A stretch of DNA of 64,000 nucleotides from Endozoicomonas sp. SCSIO W0465 (lineage in GTDB: Bacteria; Pseudomonadota; Gammaproteobacteria; Pseudomonadales; Endozoicomonadaceae), in assembly GCF_023716865.1 (NCBI RefSeq), contig NZ_CP092417.1, positions 3,760,001 to 3,824,000 of the forward strand, given 5' to 3'. Positions 1 through 7,488 of the stretch are shown here, in pieces (position 1 is the stretch's first letter; every line of letters starts with the position of its first letter). The position numbers and the translations under genes are program-made. Below the pieces are notes generated by a model, which saw nothing but the letters and a program-made list of their open reading frames with translations, did not search any database and was not told the DNA's origin.

Positions 1-1
1 T

Positions 2-940
2 CGGAATGTAGCCAGAACGCTGGGCAACCTGCCAGGCAATATCTGCCACCCAACCTATCTTGCTGATGAAGCCAAGGCCCTGGCAAAAAAACATGCCAAA
101 CTGACCACCAGGGTTTTGAATGAAAAACAGATGTCTGACCTTGGCATGAGCTCCCTGCTCTCCGTCAGTGCCGGTTCCGAACAGGAAGCCCGACTGATCT
201 GTATGGAGTTCAAAAATGGCAAACGCAGTGCCAGGCCTCTCGTTCTTCTGGGCAAGGGGATCACCTTTGATACCGGTGGCATCTCCCTGAAGCCCGGCGC
301 GGCGATGGATGAAATGAAGTTTGATATGTGCGGTGCCGCCAGCGTATTCGGCGTAATGAACACCATTATTGAACTGGACTTGCCCATCAATGTCATTGGC
401 ATGGTGGCTGCCGCAGAAAACATGCCCGGTGGCCAGGCCACTCGTCCGGGCGACATCGTAACCTCCATGTCTGGCAAGACCATTGAGATTCTTAATACCG
501 ACGCCGAAGGTCGGCTGGTACTTTGTGACGCGCTCACCTATGCCGAACGTTACAAGCCAGAAGCAGTGATCGATATTGCCACCCTGACTGGCGCCTGTGT
601 TGTTGCCCTGGGTCACCACACAACCGGCCTGCTCAGTAATCATCAGCCGCTGGCTGAAGAGCTTCTCAGTGCTTCCAGAGAAGCCATGGATCGCGCCTGG
701 CAGCTGCCAATGGGTGAAGAATACACCCGCCAGCTGGACAGCAACTTTGCCGACATGGCCAATATTGGCGGACCTGCTGCAGGTACCATTACCGCCGCCT
801 GTTTCCTGGCAAAATTTGCCGAAGCATACCCCTGGGCACATCTGGATATCGCCGGCACCGCCTGGAAATCCGGTAAAGAGAAAGGCGCCACTGGCCGCCC
901 GGTGCCAATGCTGGTTCAGTACCTGTTGAATAAAATCTAA
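2..940 (+). CDS. pepA: Leucyl aminopeptidase PepA (5' end outside window)
   Basis: Cytosolic M17 metallo-aminopeptidase that removes N-terminal residues from peptides; in enteric bacteria PepA also binds DNA in Xer recombination and carAB control. The frame is open from base 2, so the N-terminal regulatory domain and start lie upstream; about 312 residues are visible. The family signature NTDAEGRL is present (codons near 494-517), preceded by the metal-site segment GKGITFDTGGISLKPG and followed by the C-terminal catalytic domain ending PMLVQYLLNKI. An ATG at 116 is internal, because residues before it (ARTLGNLPGNICHPTYLAD) are conserved PepA sequence. It lies 42 bp upstream of holC on the same strand, the usual gammaproteobacterial order. 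Confidence 0.97.
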   Translation, partial: RNVARTLGNLPGNICHPTYLADEAKALAKKHAKLTTRVLNEKQMSDLGMSSLLSVSAGSEQEARLICMEFKNGKRSARPLVLLGKGITFDTGGISLKPGAAMDEMKFDMCGAASVFGVMNTIIELDLPINVIGMVAAAENMPGGQATRPGDIVTSMSGKTIEILNTDAEGRLVLCDALTYAERYKPEAVIDIATLTGACVVALGHHTTGLLSNHQPLAEELLSASREAMDRAWQLPMGEEYTRQLDSNFADMANIGGPAAGTITAACFLAKFAEAYPWAHLDIAGTAWKSGKEKGATGRPVPMLVQYLLNKI

Positions 941-982
941 TGGTTAATAACCCATGGCTTCGATTGAGTTTATGATTCCAAA

Positions 983-1477
983 ATGACCAGAGTGACTTTC
1001 TATCTTCTCGACAGCAACCTACACGGCAATCTTGACAGCAATCTTGACAGCAATGGACAAAACGCCCAGCTGTTTGCCTGCCGCCTGATTGACAAAGCAT
1101 GGCGTGGCGGATTGCCCATGCATATCCATACAGCGGATGAAAGTCACTGCCGGTCCATGGACCAGCTGCTCTGGTCATGGCGGGAAGATAGTTTTCTTCC
1201 CCATGGCATCATTTCTGAAACTCAAGGCAGTACTCCCGAAAACCGGCAGCTGGCCACACAGTCTGCCATTACCCTGGGGTTCGGGAACCCATCACTGGCG
1301 TTAAAGCGGTTACTGATTAATCTCAGCCCGGATGTCCCCACCTTCTTCAAGGACTTTTCCCGTGTCTGTGAGGTAGTGGTTCAGAACCCGAATCAGAAAG
1401 CGGTTTCCAGAGCCAAATTCCGGGCATATCGGCAAGCGGGTATAGAGCCGGAAGTTCACAATATGTCTGCCCGCTGA
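983..1477 (+). CDS. holC: DNA polymerase III chi subunit HolC
   Basis: Chi subunit of the DNA polymerase III clamp-loader, which links the loader to single-strand-binding protein. The 164-residue product starts MTRVTFYLLDSN and has the chi-family segments ACRLIDKAWRGG, DQLLWSWREDSFLPHG and the C-terminal YRQAGIEPEVH. It is about 15-20 residues longer than typical HolC. The excess is near the N-terminus, where a 12-bp unit (caatcttgacag, 1027-1050) is tandemly duplicated in frame to give LDSNLDSN. There is no strong ribosome-binding site, so translation may be coupled to pepA, 42 bp upstream. In related bacteria valS follows directly; here a convergent accessory gene intervenes. Confidence 0.92.
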   Translation: MTRVTFYLLDSNLHGNLDSNLDSNGQNAQLFACRLIDKAWRGGLPMHIHTADESHCRSMDQLLWSWREDSFLPHGIISETQGSTPENRQLATQSAITLGFGNPSLALKRLLINLSPDVPTFFKDFSRVCEVVVQNPNQKAVSRAKFRAYRQAGIEPEVHNMSAR

Positions 1478-1512
1478 CCCTGGGAGCCTTTTCGCTAAAA
1501 CAAAATTAATTA

Positions 1513-1531
1513 CCCCGCCTGAATGGCGGGG
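1513..1531 (-). terminator. GC-rich hairpin downstream of the 1592-2467 gene
   Basis: A perfect 7-bp stem (ccccgcc/ggcgggg) with a 5-base loop lies between the converging holC and the minus-strand gene. Read on the minus strand, a T-rich tract (taattaattttgtttt) follows, so it is best assigned as the intrinsic terminator of the minus-strand gene. It may also slow plus-strand transcription out of holC. Confidence 0.6.
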
Positions 1532-1591
1532 CATGAGGTTAGTGCTTTAAGCCGTTTGACGCAAGCAGCAGAAACTACAGAGCAAGCTGCT

Positions 1592-2467
1592 TCAGGTTAA
1601 GTTCCCCAGTTTCCGTTGATCCTTCAATATATCCATCAGGTCTCTACGCTCAGCCTTATCGAACGCCCTGATAAGCTTTTCATGAACGTTTTCCCCATCA
1701 CCTGTATTTTCCAAAAATTTATTTAAAAGTTCATAACCGCGGAGCTTATAATTTCGAAAATCATGTTCTAATTGTTCTGCCTCACGACGATTTAAACCAA
1801 AAGGAGATATCAAACGATGTGAGTAACCGTACTCTTTATTAAGTGCTGTAGTTACAAGCAGATAGTTGAAATCATGATGACAAGAAGATTGACCGTTTGG
1901 TTGTATCATTTCTAAAGGGCGTGGTGTTAATGCCTCAAGAGCGCGCCTCAATCTATCCTTAGGCCCCAGATCTAATAGGCCGGATTCCATTATTCCCCAA
2001 AGCTTTGCTACCCCCCCATTCGTGCCCTCCATAACAAAATAATCCTGAAAAAATTTGAGCAATTGCAACTTGCCATCATACGGAGAGTGATTCAGAGCTT
2101 GTTTGAACTCTTTCCAGTGCCCCGTGGCAAAAGCCAGTGTCCCAAGGTCCTCATCACCCATATACGACAGTTTATCTTTGATCCATTGATTCAGTACCGG
2201 GTAAGCCTCCCCCGGATTGGCTTGCGAAGCCCCGGTGGTACTGAGATAGAGGGGACAAGTCTGGCTCGGGTCTTGATTGAGCAGTGCAATAGTACGTTTG
2301 ATAATGTCCGTTTTCACATCAGGCGAGTAGCCAGAAAGCACACCCAGAACGGCCTGGGCTCCTGTCTGCACCGTTTCCTGTCGCGCATTCACCATACGTT
2401 GAGACTCGTCGTAAGTCGGTAAACCGTCCATCCGTTGACCGCTGGTTGCGCTATTAATTGGTTGCAT
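1592..2467 (-). CDS. Unknown protein with C-terminal death-domain-like region
   Basis: A 291-residue protein with no bacterial family that I recognise. The start at 2467 is supported by a strong ribosome-binding site, aaggagg, 8 bases upstream. Residues 1-200 are unassigned; they are mostly helical-looking with no signal peptide or membrane segment. Residues about 200-283 resemble the eukaryotic death-domain fold: an initial helix (FNYLLVTTALNKEYG), GLNRREAEQLEHDFRN in the position of the usual 'LGLS..EI..IE.D', then YELLNKFLENTGDGENVHE and LIRAFDKAERRDLMDIL, matching the 'mL..W....g..at...L..aL...gr.dla' pattern. The first-helix-to-second-helix tryptophan is not obvious. It sits alone between holC and valS on the opposite strand. 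A secreted host-directed protein is an inference; a chance helical bundle is the alternative. Confidence 0.7.
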   Translation of the reverse strand: MQPINSATSGQRMDGLPTYDESQRMVNARQETVQTGAQAVLGVLSGYSPDVKTDIIKRTIALLNQDPSQTCPLYLSTTGASQANPGEAYPVLNQWIKDKLSYMGDEDLGTLAFATGHWKEFKQALNHSPYDGKLQLLKFFQDYFVMEGTNGGVAKLWGIMESGLLDLGPKDRLRRALEALTPRPLEMIQPNGQSSCHHDFNYLLVTTALNKEYGYSHRLISPFGLNRREAEQLEHDFRNYKLRGYELLNKFLENTGDGENVHEKLIRAFDKAERRDLMDILKDQRKLGNLT

Positions 2468-2925
2468 AGTTATATCCTCCTTAGCCTGGTTATCACCAGG
2501 GCGAAAATGAATTTAGAAATTACCGCGAAGTAAAACCAACAATTTACAGGGAATTTTTTTGACCTTTTGGCGTGTCGCGCAGGGTTCCCCGCCAGGATTT
2601 ATTACGATAAAGAAACCCGTCAAACCTGTTGATAGCATACACGCCATGGACCCTGTCTATGCTGGCCATACTATTTTCCCCGGTTTTTCCCGGTAACAGT
2701 TTGACCGTTAATTCGTACTTTAGTTCATTTCAGTCGGCAATCCCGGGAGCTGCTTCCATGCCTCACATGACCGCTGAGCAAGACCTCAGTGCAGAACCTC
2801 CATCAAACCTGCTTCCTGATTCAGCCCCACCGTGTATAATTGCCGGTTTATCCAAACCCGGAGACCCCCCGACTCTTCATGAGCTCTCATCCGGGGACAG
2901 TTGGAACCTCACTGGAAAAGCAGTT
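2468..2925. other. Gene-free region upstream of valS
   Basis: This 458-bp stretch holds the divergent start regions of the 1592-2467 gene and valS. The valS frame stays open from 2629 through 2925, but the 99 codons read as proline/serine-rich sequence with no resemblance to ValS. I therefore treat them as non-coding leader rather than a protein extension. Confidence 0.6.
2813..2840 (+). promoter_or_regulatory. Candidate sigma-70 promoter for valS
   Basis: A perfect -10 hexamer tataat at 2835-2840 lies 16 bp after a weak -35-like ttcctg (2813-2818). Transcription starting near 2847 would give a leader of about 80 bases before the valS ATG at 2926, which supports that start over the upstream ATG at 2629. 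Confidence 0.4.
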
Positions 2926-5892
2926 ATGGAAAAGACGTTCAACCCCCAAGCCATCGAACGCACGCTGTATCAACACTGGGAAGAGAAAGGCTATTTTGCA
3001 CCAGCTTCTGAACAGCGCGGTGACCGCACGCCCTACTCCATCATGATCCCGCCTCCCAATGTCACCGGCAGCCTGCACATGGGCCATGCCTTCCAGGACT
3101 CCATTATGGATGCCCTGATCCGCTACCACCGGATGAAAGGCTGCAACACGCTCTGGCAGGTGGGTACTGACCATGCGGGTATCGCCACCCAGATGGTGGT
3201 TGAACGCAAGATTCTGGCAGAAGAAGGCAAAACCCGTCACGACTACGGACGCGAGGCGTTTACCGATAAAATCTGGGAGTGGAAAGAAGCGTCCGGTGGC
3301 ACCATCACCCGTCAGCTGCGTCGTCTGGGGGCATCTGTTGACTGGGATACCGAGCGTTTCACCATGGACGAAGGCTTCTATGGGGCTGTCCAGGAGGTCT
3401 TTGTCCGGCTGTATGAAGACGACCTGATCTACCGCGGCAAGCGTCTGGTTAACTGGGACCCAAAACTGCACACCGCCATCTCTGACCTGGAAGTGGAAAA
3501 CAAAGAAGTCAAAGGTAATATGTGGCACCTGCGTTATCCACTGGCGGATGGCGAGAAAACCGCAGAAGGCAAAGACTATATCGTGGTTGCCACCACCCGT
3601 CCGGAAACCATGCTGGGTGATACCGGTGTAGCGGTTAACCCGGCAGATGATCGCTATCAGGCCCTGATCGGAAAAGAAATTATTCTGCCCCTGGTTAACC
3701 GTCGTATCCCGATTGTCGCTGATGAACACGCCGACATGGAGAAAGGCACCGGTTGCGTAAAAATCACACCGGCACACGATTTTAATGACCATGAAGTTGG
3801 CAAACGCTGCAACCTGCCAATGATCAATGTCATGACCCTGAATGGTGACATCCGCCAGCAGGGTGAAGCCTACAACATTGACGGAACGGTTAATCAATCC
3901 ATTGATACTGCTATTCCAAAAGCCTACCAGGGCATGGAGCGCTTTGCCGCCCGCAAGCAGATCGTTGCTGACCTGGACGCCCTGGGTCTGCTGGAAAAAA
4001 TCGATGACCACACCCTGATGGTGCCTTACGGCGACCGTTCCGGCGTGGTGATTGAGCCGCTGCTGACTGACCAGTGGTTTGTTCGTGCTGCGCCGCTGGC
4101 CAAACCGGCTATTGAAGCGGTAGAAGACGGTCGTATTCAGTTCGTCCCCAAACAGTACGAGAACATGTACTTCTCCTGGATGCGTGATATTCAGGACTGG
4201 TGTATTTCCCGTCAGCTCTGGTGGGGGCACCGTATTCCTGCCTGGTATGACGATGCCGGCAATGTTTACGTGGGCCGCAATGAAGCCGAAGTCCGGGAAA
4301 AACACAATATCCCGACACCCGTTGTCCTGAAACAGGATGACGATGTTCTGGATACCTGGTTCTCTTCGGCGCTCTGGACTTTTGGCACCCTGGGCTGGCC
4401 TGAGCAGACCGATCGCCTGAACACCTTCCACCCCACCGATGTGCTGGTCACCGGTTTTGACATCATCTTCTTCTGGGTCGCCAGAATGATCATGATGACC
4501 ATGCACTTTATGAAAGATGACGATGGCAAACCACAGGTGCCGTTCAAGTATGTATACGTGACGGGCCTGATCCGCGATGAGCATGGCGACAAAATGTCCA
4601 AGTCCAAGGGTAACGTCCTTGACCCTCTGGATATGATTGACGGTATCGACCTAGAAGCCCTGGTTGAGAAACGTTGTGGCAATATGATGCAGCCGCAGCT
4701 GGCAGAGAAGATTGAGAAGCGTACCCGCAGTACTTTCCCTGACGGTATTTCTGCCCACGGTACCGATGCCCTGAGATACACCCTGTACTCACTGGCCTCC
4801 ACCGGCCGTGATATCAACTGGGATATGAACCGTCTGGAGGGCTACCGGAACTTCTGCAACAAGATCTGGAATGCTGCCAACTATGTCAAAATGCATACCG
4901 ATGATCAGGACTGTGGTAATGGTGATGATCCTGTTGAACTGACCCTGGCTGATCGCTGGATTGTTTCCCGACTGCAGCGGGTTGAAGCCCAGATCGAAAA
5001 GAACCTGTCCGAGTTCCGCCTCGATCACGCTTCCCAGAACCTCTACGACTTTGTCTGGAATGAATACTGTGCGTGGTATCTGGAACTGTCCAAGCCGGTT
5101 CTCTGGGACGATGGACAGGGAGGTTCAAGTGTCGCGGGAGACACGACGTCGGGAGCGACCGATGGACAGGGAGGTTCAAGTGTCGCGGGAGACACGACGT
5201 CGGGAGCGACCGAAATGCTGGAAAGACGCAAACGTGGCACCCGTCGTACACTGGTTCGGGTTCTGGAGGCCATTATGCGCCTGGCCCATCCGTTTATGCC
5301 TTATATCACTGAAGCGATCTGGCAGAACATCAAACAGAGCGCTGGCGTTGCAGGTGACACCCTGATGCTGCAGAGCTACCCGGTGTCGGACCCGGCCCGT
5401 ATTGATGCAAGGGCTGAGCGTGATATTGAGTGGCTCAAATCGTTTATCACCGGTATCCGTAACATTCGTGCCGAGCTGAATATTGGCCCAAGCAAGCCGC
5501 TGAATGTACTGCTGCGTAATACCTCTGCAGACGACGTTGCCCGCCTGAACGACAATCGGACCTTCCTGAAGTCCCTGGCCAAACTGGAGGACATCAGGAT
5601 TCTGGCCACCGGTGAAGAAGCGCCAATGGCGACCACTCAGCTGGTAGGTTCTATGGAAGTGCTGGTACCGATGGCTGGCCTGATCGACAAGGAAAAAGAG
5701 TCCGCCCGACTGAATAAGGAAATTGAGCGGTTTACCAAAGAAGTGGCCCGCTTTGAAGGTAAGTTAAACAACGAGAAATTCATCAGCAAGGCACCGGCCG
5801 ACGTGGTTGCAAAAGAGCAAGCCAAACTGGCTGAAGCTCAGGCTGCCAGGTCCAAGCTGGAAGAACAGCTGGAAGCGCTCAAGGCGCTGTAA
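2926..5892 (+). CDS. valS: Valyl-tRNA synthetase with in-frame repeat insertion
   Basis: Class I aminoacyl-tRNA synthetase that charges tRNA-Val. The start is placed at ATG 2926 (MEKTFNPQAIERTLYQHWEE), which aligns with known ValS starts; this gives 988 residues against about 950 in E. coli. The HIGH motif appears as HMGH (residues 51-54) and KMSKS at residues 556-560. The editing and anticodon-binding domains follow, and the protein ends in the valyl-specific C-terminal coiled coil (KEKESARLNKEIERFTKEV). Residues 729-762 are two identical 17-residue copies encoded by a 51-bp tandem repeat (5110-5211). The insertion lies between YLELSKPVLW and the helix starting RGTRRTLVRVLEAIMRLAHP, where E. 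coli has only a short linker. Everything else looks intact, so the enzyme is probably functional. Confidence 0.96.
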   Translation: MEKTFNPQAIERTLYQHWEEKGYFAPASEQRGDRTPYSIMIPPPNVTGSLHMGHAFQDSIMDALIRYHRMKGCNTLWQVGTDHAGIATQMVVERKILAEEGKTRHDYGREAFTDKIWEWKEASGGTITRQLRRLGASVDWDTERFTMDEGFYGAVQEVFVRLYEDDLIYRGKRLVNWDPKLHTAISDLEVENKEVKGNMWHLRYPLADGEKTAEGKDYIVVATTRPETMLGDTGVAVNPADDRYQALIGKEIILPLVNRRIPIVADEHADMEKGTGCVKITPAHDFNDHEVGKRCNLPMINVMTLNGDIRQQGEAYNIDGTVNQSIDTAIPKAYQGMERFAARKQIVADLDALGLLEKIDDHTLMVPYGDRSGVVIEPLLTDQWFVRAAPLAKPAIEAVEDGRIQFVPKQYENMYFSWMRDIQDWCISRQLWWGHRIPAWYDDAGNVYVGRNEAEVREKHNIPTPVVLKQDDDVLDTWFSSALWTFGTLGWPEQTDRLNTFHPTDVLVTGFDIIFFWVARMIMMTMHFMKDDDGKPQVPFKYVYVTGLIRDEHGDKMSKSKGNVLDPLDMIDGIDLEALVEKRCGNMMQPQLAEKIEKRTRSTFPDGISAHGTDALRYTLYSLASTGRDINWDMNRLEGYRNFCNKIWNAANYVKMHTDDQDCGNGDDPVELTLADRWIVSRLQRVEAQIEKNLSEFRLDHASQNLYDFVWNEYCAWYLELSKPVLWDDGQGGSSVAGDTTSGATDGQGGSSVAGDTTSGATEMLERRKRGTRRTLVRVLEAIMRLAHPFMPYITEAIWQNIKQSAGVAGDTLMLQSYPVSDPARIDARAERDIEWLKSFITGIRNIRAELNIGPSKPLNVLLRNTSADDVARLNDNRTFLKSLAKLEDIRILATGEEAPMATTQLVGSMEVLVPMAGLIDKEKESARLNKEIERFTKEVARFEGKLNNEKFISKAPADVVAKEQAKLAEAQAARSKLEEQLEALKAL
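5110..5211 (+). repeat. Perfect 51-bp tandem repeat inside valS
   Basis: Two identical copies, 5110-5160 and 5161-5211, start gatggacagggaggttcaag and end gtcgggagcgacc. Each contains the 8-bp palindrome cgacgtcg, and the flanking gtcgc...gcgac arms are complementary. The unit is 17 codons and keeps the valS frame, encoding a Gly/Ser/Thr-rich flexible peptide. It resembles the known behaviour of short palindromic elements that insert into coding genes, but I cannot tell from one locus whether the unit is dispersed. Confidence 0.95.
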
Positions 5893-5913
5893 ACCAGCGC
5901 CTTGTCAATAACC

Positions 5914-5942
5914 ATGGCTGCGATGATTGCAGCCATTTTTTT
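5914..5942 (+). terminator. Intrinsic terminator of valS
   Basis: An 8-bp perfect stem atggctgc/gcagccat with a 7-base loop is followed directly by seven T residues, 22 bp after the valS stop codon. Confidence 0.9.
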
Positions 5943-5953
5943 ATGTGCTGTTT

Positions 5954-7144
5954 TTAAACCGCTGCACGGCCAGCAGCAGGAGCCAGCAGAATACGGGCAG
6001 TCATCGCGACCAGCAGGGTCAGTGAGCAGAGAATAGCGGCTACCGGAACCTGACTGGACATCGGGATACTGGCGGCCACCAGCGTCACCAGACCACCACC
6101 CAGGTTTTGCATACCACCGAGCACTGCACCGGCCACACCGGCATTTTCTGGAAATGGCTCAAGCGCAGCGGTGGTTGCGGTAGGAAACAGCAGGCCTGCC
6201 CCAAGAAAATAGAGAGTCGCCGGCACCAGAATCACCCAGGCATTCAGATATCCCATCAGCCCTGCCACCAGCATACTGACCGAGCCAATAACCAGCATCA
6301 CCACACCCCGGCCGATGATAGTTTCCAAACTGTGTTTTTTTACCATTTTACCTGCCAGCCAGGAACCAAACAGATAGCCCGGTATAGGTAGCACAAAAAG
6401 TACACTGATCACTCGCGGATCAAGCCCCATCAGCTCACCAAACAGCACACCCGCAGCGGCTTCAAATACCGCAATACCCGCGAAAGTCGCTACCAGGGAA
6501 ATCATAAAACCATTGAACTGACCATTACCCAGAACATAACGATAGCTGGCCAACGCCCCCATAGACCGTTTACCAACTTTTTTGTTGGTCTCACCAAAGC
6601 GCCCCAGCACCAGAAGCCAGACCAGCACACCAAAGCCGGTCAGAAACCAGAAACTGGCGTGCCAGCCGAACGCTGCGCCGAGAAAGCCCCCCAGCATAGG
6701 CGCAATCAGCGGTGTAAAAATCAGCGCCATACTGATGTAGCTGTTAGCCCTTTGCAGGCGAAGCCCGCTGTACAGGTCACGCATAACCGTACGAGACATC
6801 ACACCACCGACACCCGTCCCCATGCCTTGAACAAAACTGGCCAGCAACAGCATTGCAAAGCTGTGGGCAAAGCTGCCAATCAGTGAGCCAGCAATAAATA
6901 TCAACAAACCAATCAACATTAACGGCTTTCGGCCAAAACGATCCGACAATGGGCCATACAGAAACTGCGATATACCATAGGGAATTAGGTAGAAGGCAAT
7001 AGCCGCCTGAAGCGCACCCGGAGTTATCCCAAAGTCAGCCGCCATCTGAGACATGGTCGGTACATAAATTGTGTTGGTCAGCTGCCCGCAAGCGGTCAGC
7101 ACCACAATAACAAACAGTACCTGGAAAAAACCCTGTTGCTTCAT
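5954..7144 (-). CDS. emrD: MFS multidrug exporter, EmrD type
   Basis: Inner-membrane major facilitator (12 predicted helices, 396 residues), a proton-driven drug exporter of the Bcr/CflA-EmrD group. It resembles E. coli EmrD from end to end: the N-terminal GQLTNTIYVPTM, the MFS motif YGPLSDRFGRKPLMLIG in the loop after helix 2, QGMGTGVGGVMSRTVMRDLY, SVLFVLPIPGYLFGSW, and the C-terminal GAGLLFPTATTAALEPFP. The start ATG at 7144 has a close ggag. It converges on valS and shares the intergenic terminator region. No linked regulator is visible. Confidence 0.9.
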   Translation of the reverse strand: MKQQGFFQVLFVIVVLTACGQLTNTIYVPTMSQMAADFGITPGALQAAIAFYLIPYGISQFLYGPLSDRFGRKPLMLIGLLIFIAGSLIGSFAHSFAMLLLASFVQGMGTGVGGVMSRTVMRDLYSGLRLQRANSYISMALIFTPLIAPMLGGFLGAAFGWHASFWFLTGFGVLVWLLVLGRFGETNKKVGKRSMGALASYRYVLGNGQFNGFMISLVATFAGIAVFEAAAGVLFGELMGLDPRVISVLFVLPIPGYLFGSWLAGKMVKKHSLETIIGRGVVMLVIGSVSMLVAGLMGYLNAWVILVPATLYFLGAGLLFPTATTAALEPFPENAGVAGAVLGGMQNLGGGLVTLVAASIPMSSQVPVAAILCSLTLLVAMTARILLAPAAGRAAV

Positions 7145-7488
7145 TACTCCAATCTCACCACTGTGAACATCAAATAGCCCTGCTCACGCCAACAGGGATG
7201 GGTCAGGAAAATAAAAAGTACTTACCTGAAACCTCTCCGGCTTCAGGGCTAAGAAAGAAAAGCGTTGTTTAAAAACCAGAACTGGAGACATCACCCATGG
7301 CTGACAGAATGACAGTTTTTATTGCTTTATCAGACCGCTTTATCAGACCATCAATAGTAAGTAAGGCGATTGTTTTGCGCAAAATGTAATCGAATCCGCC
7401 TTCATCGGCAATGGGTAGAGAGCGCAAGGCTGGATAAAAATAAAATAATATCGCCAGAGCAAACAGATACACAGAGGACTTGTGGCAA

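Noticed and set aside
2629..2925. 99-codon N-terminal extension of valS
   Set aside because: No similarity to ValS, proline-rich composition, and a good -10 box at 2835-2840 inside it; the start at 2926 matches the family.
2887..4584. 565-codon minus-strand frame antisense to valS
   Set aside because: Shadow of valS; composition (His/Val/Asn-rich) and lack of motifs show it is not a gene.
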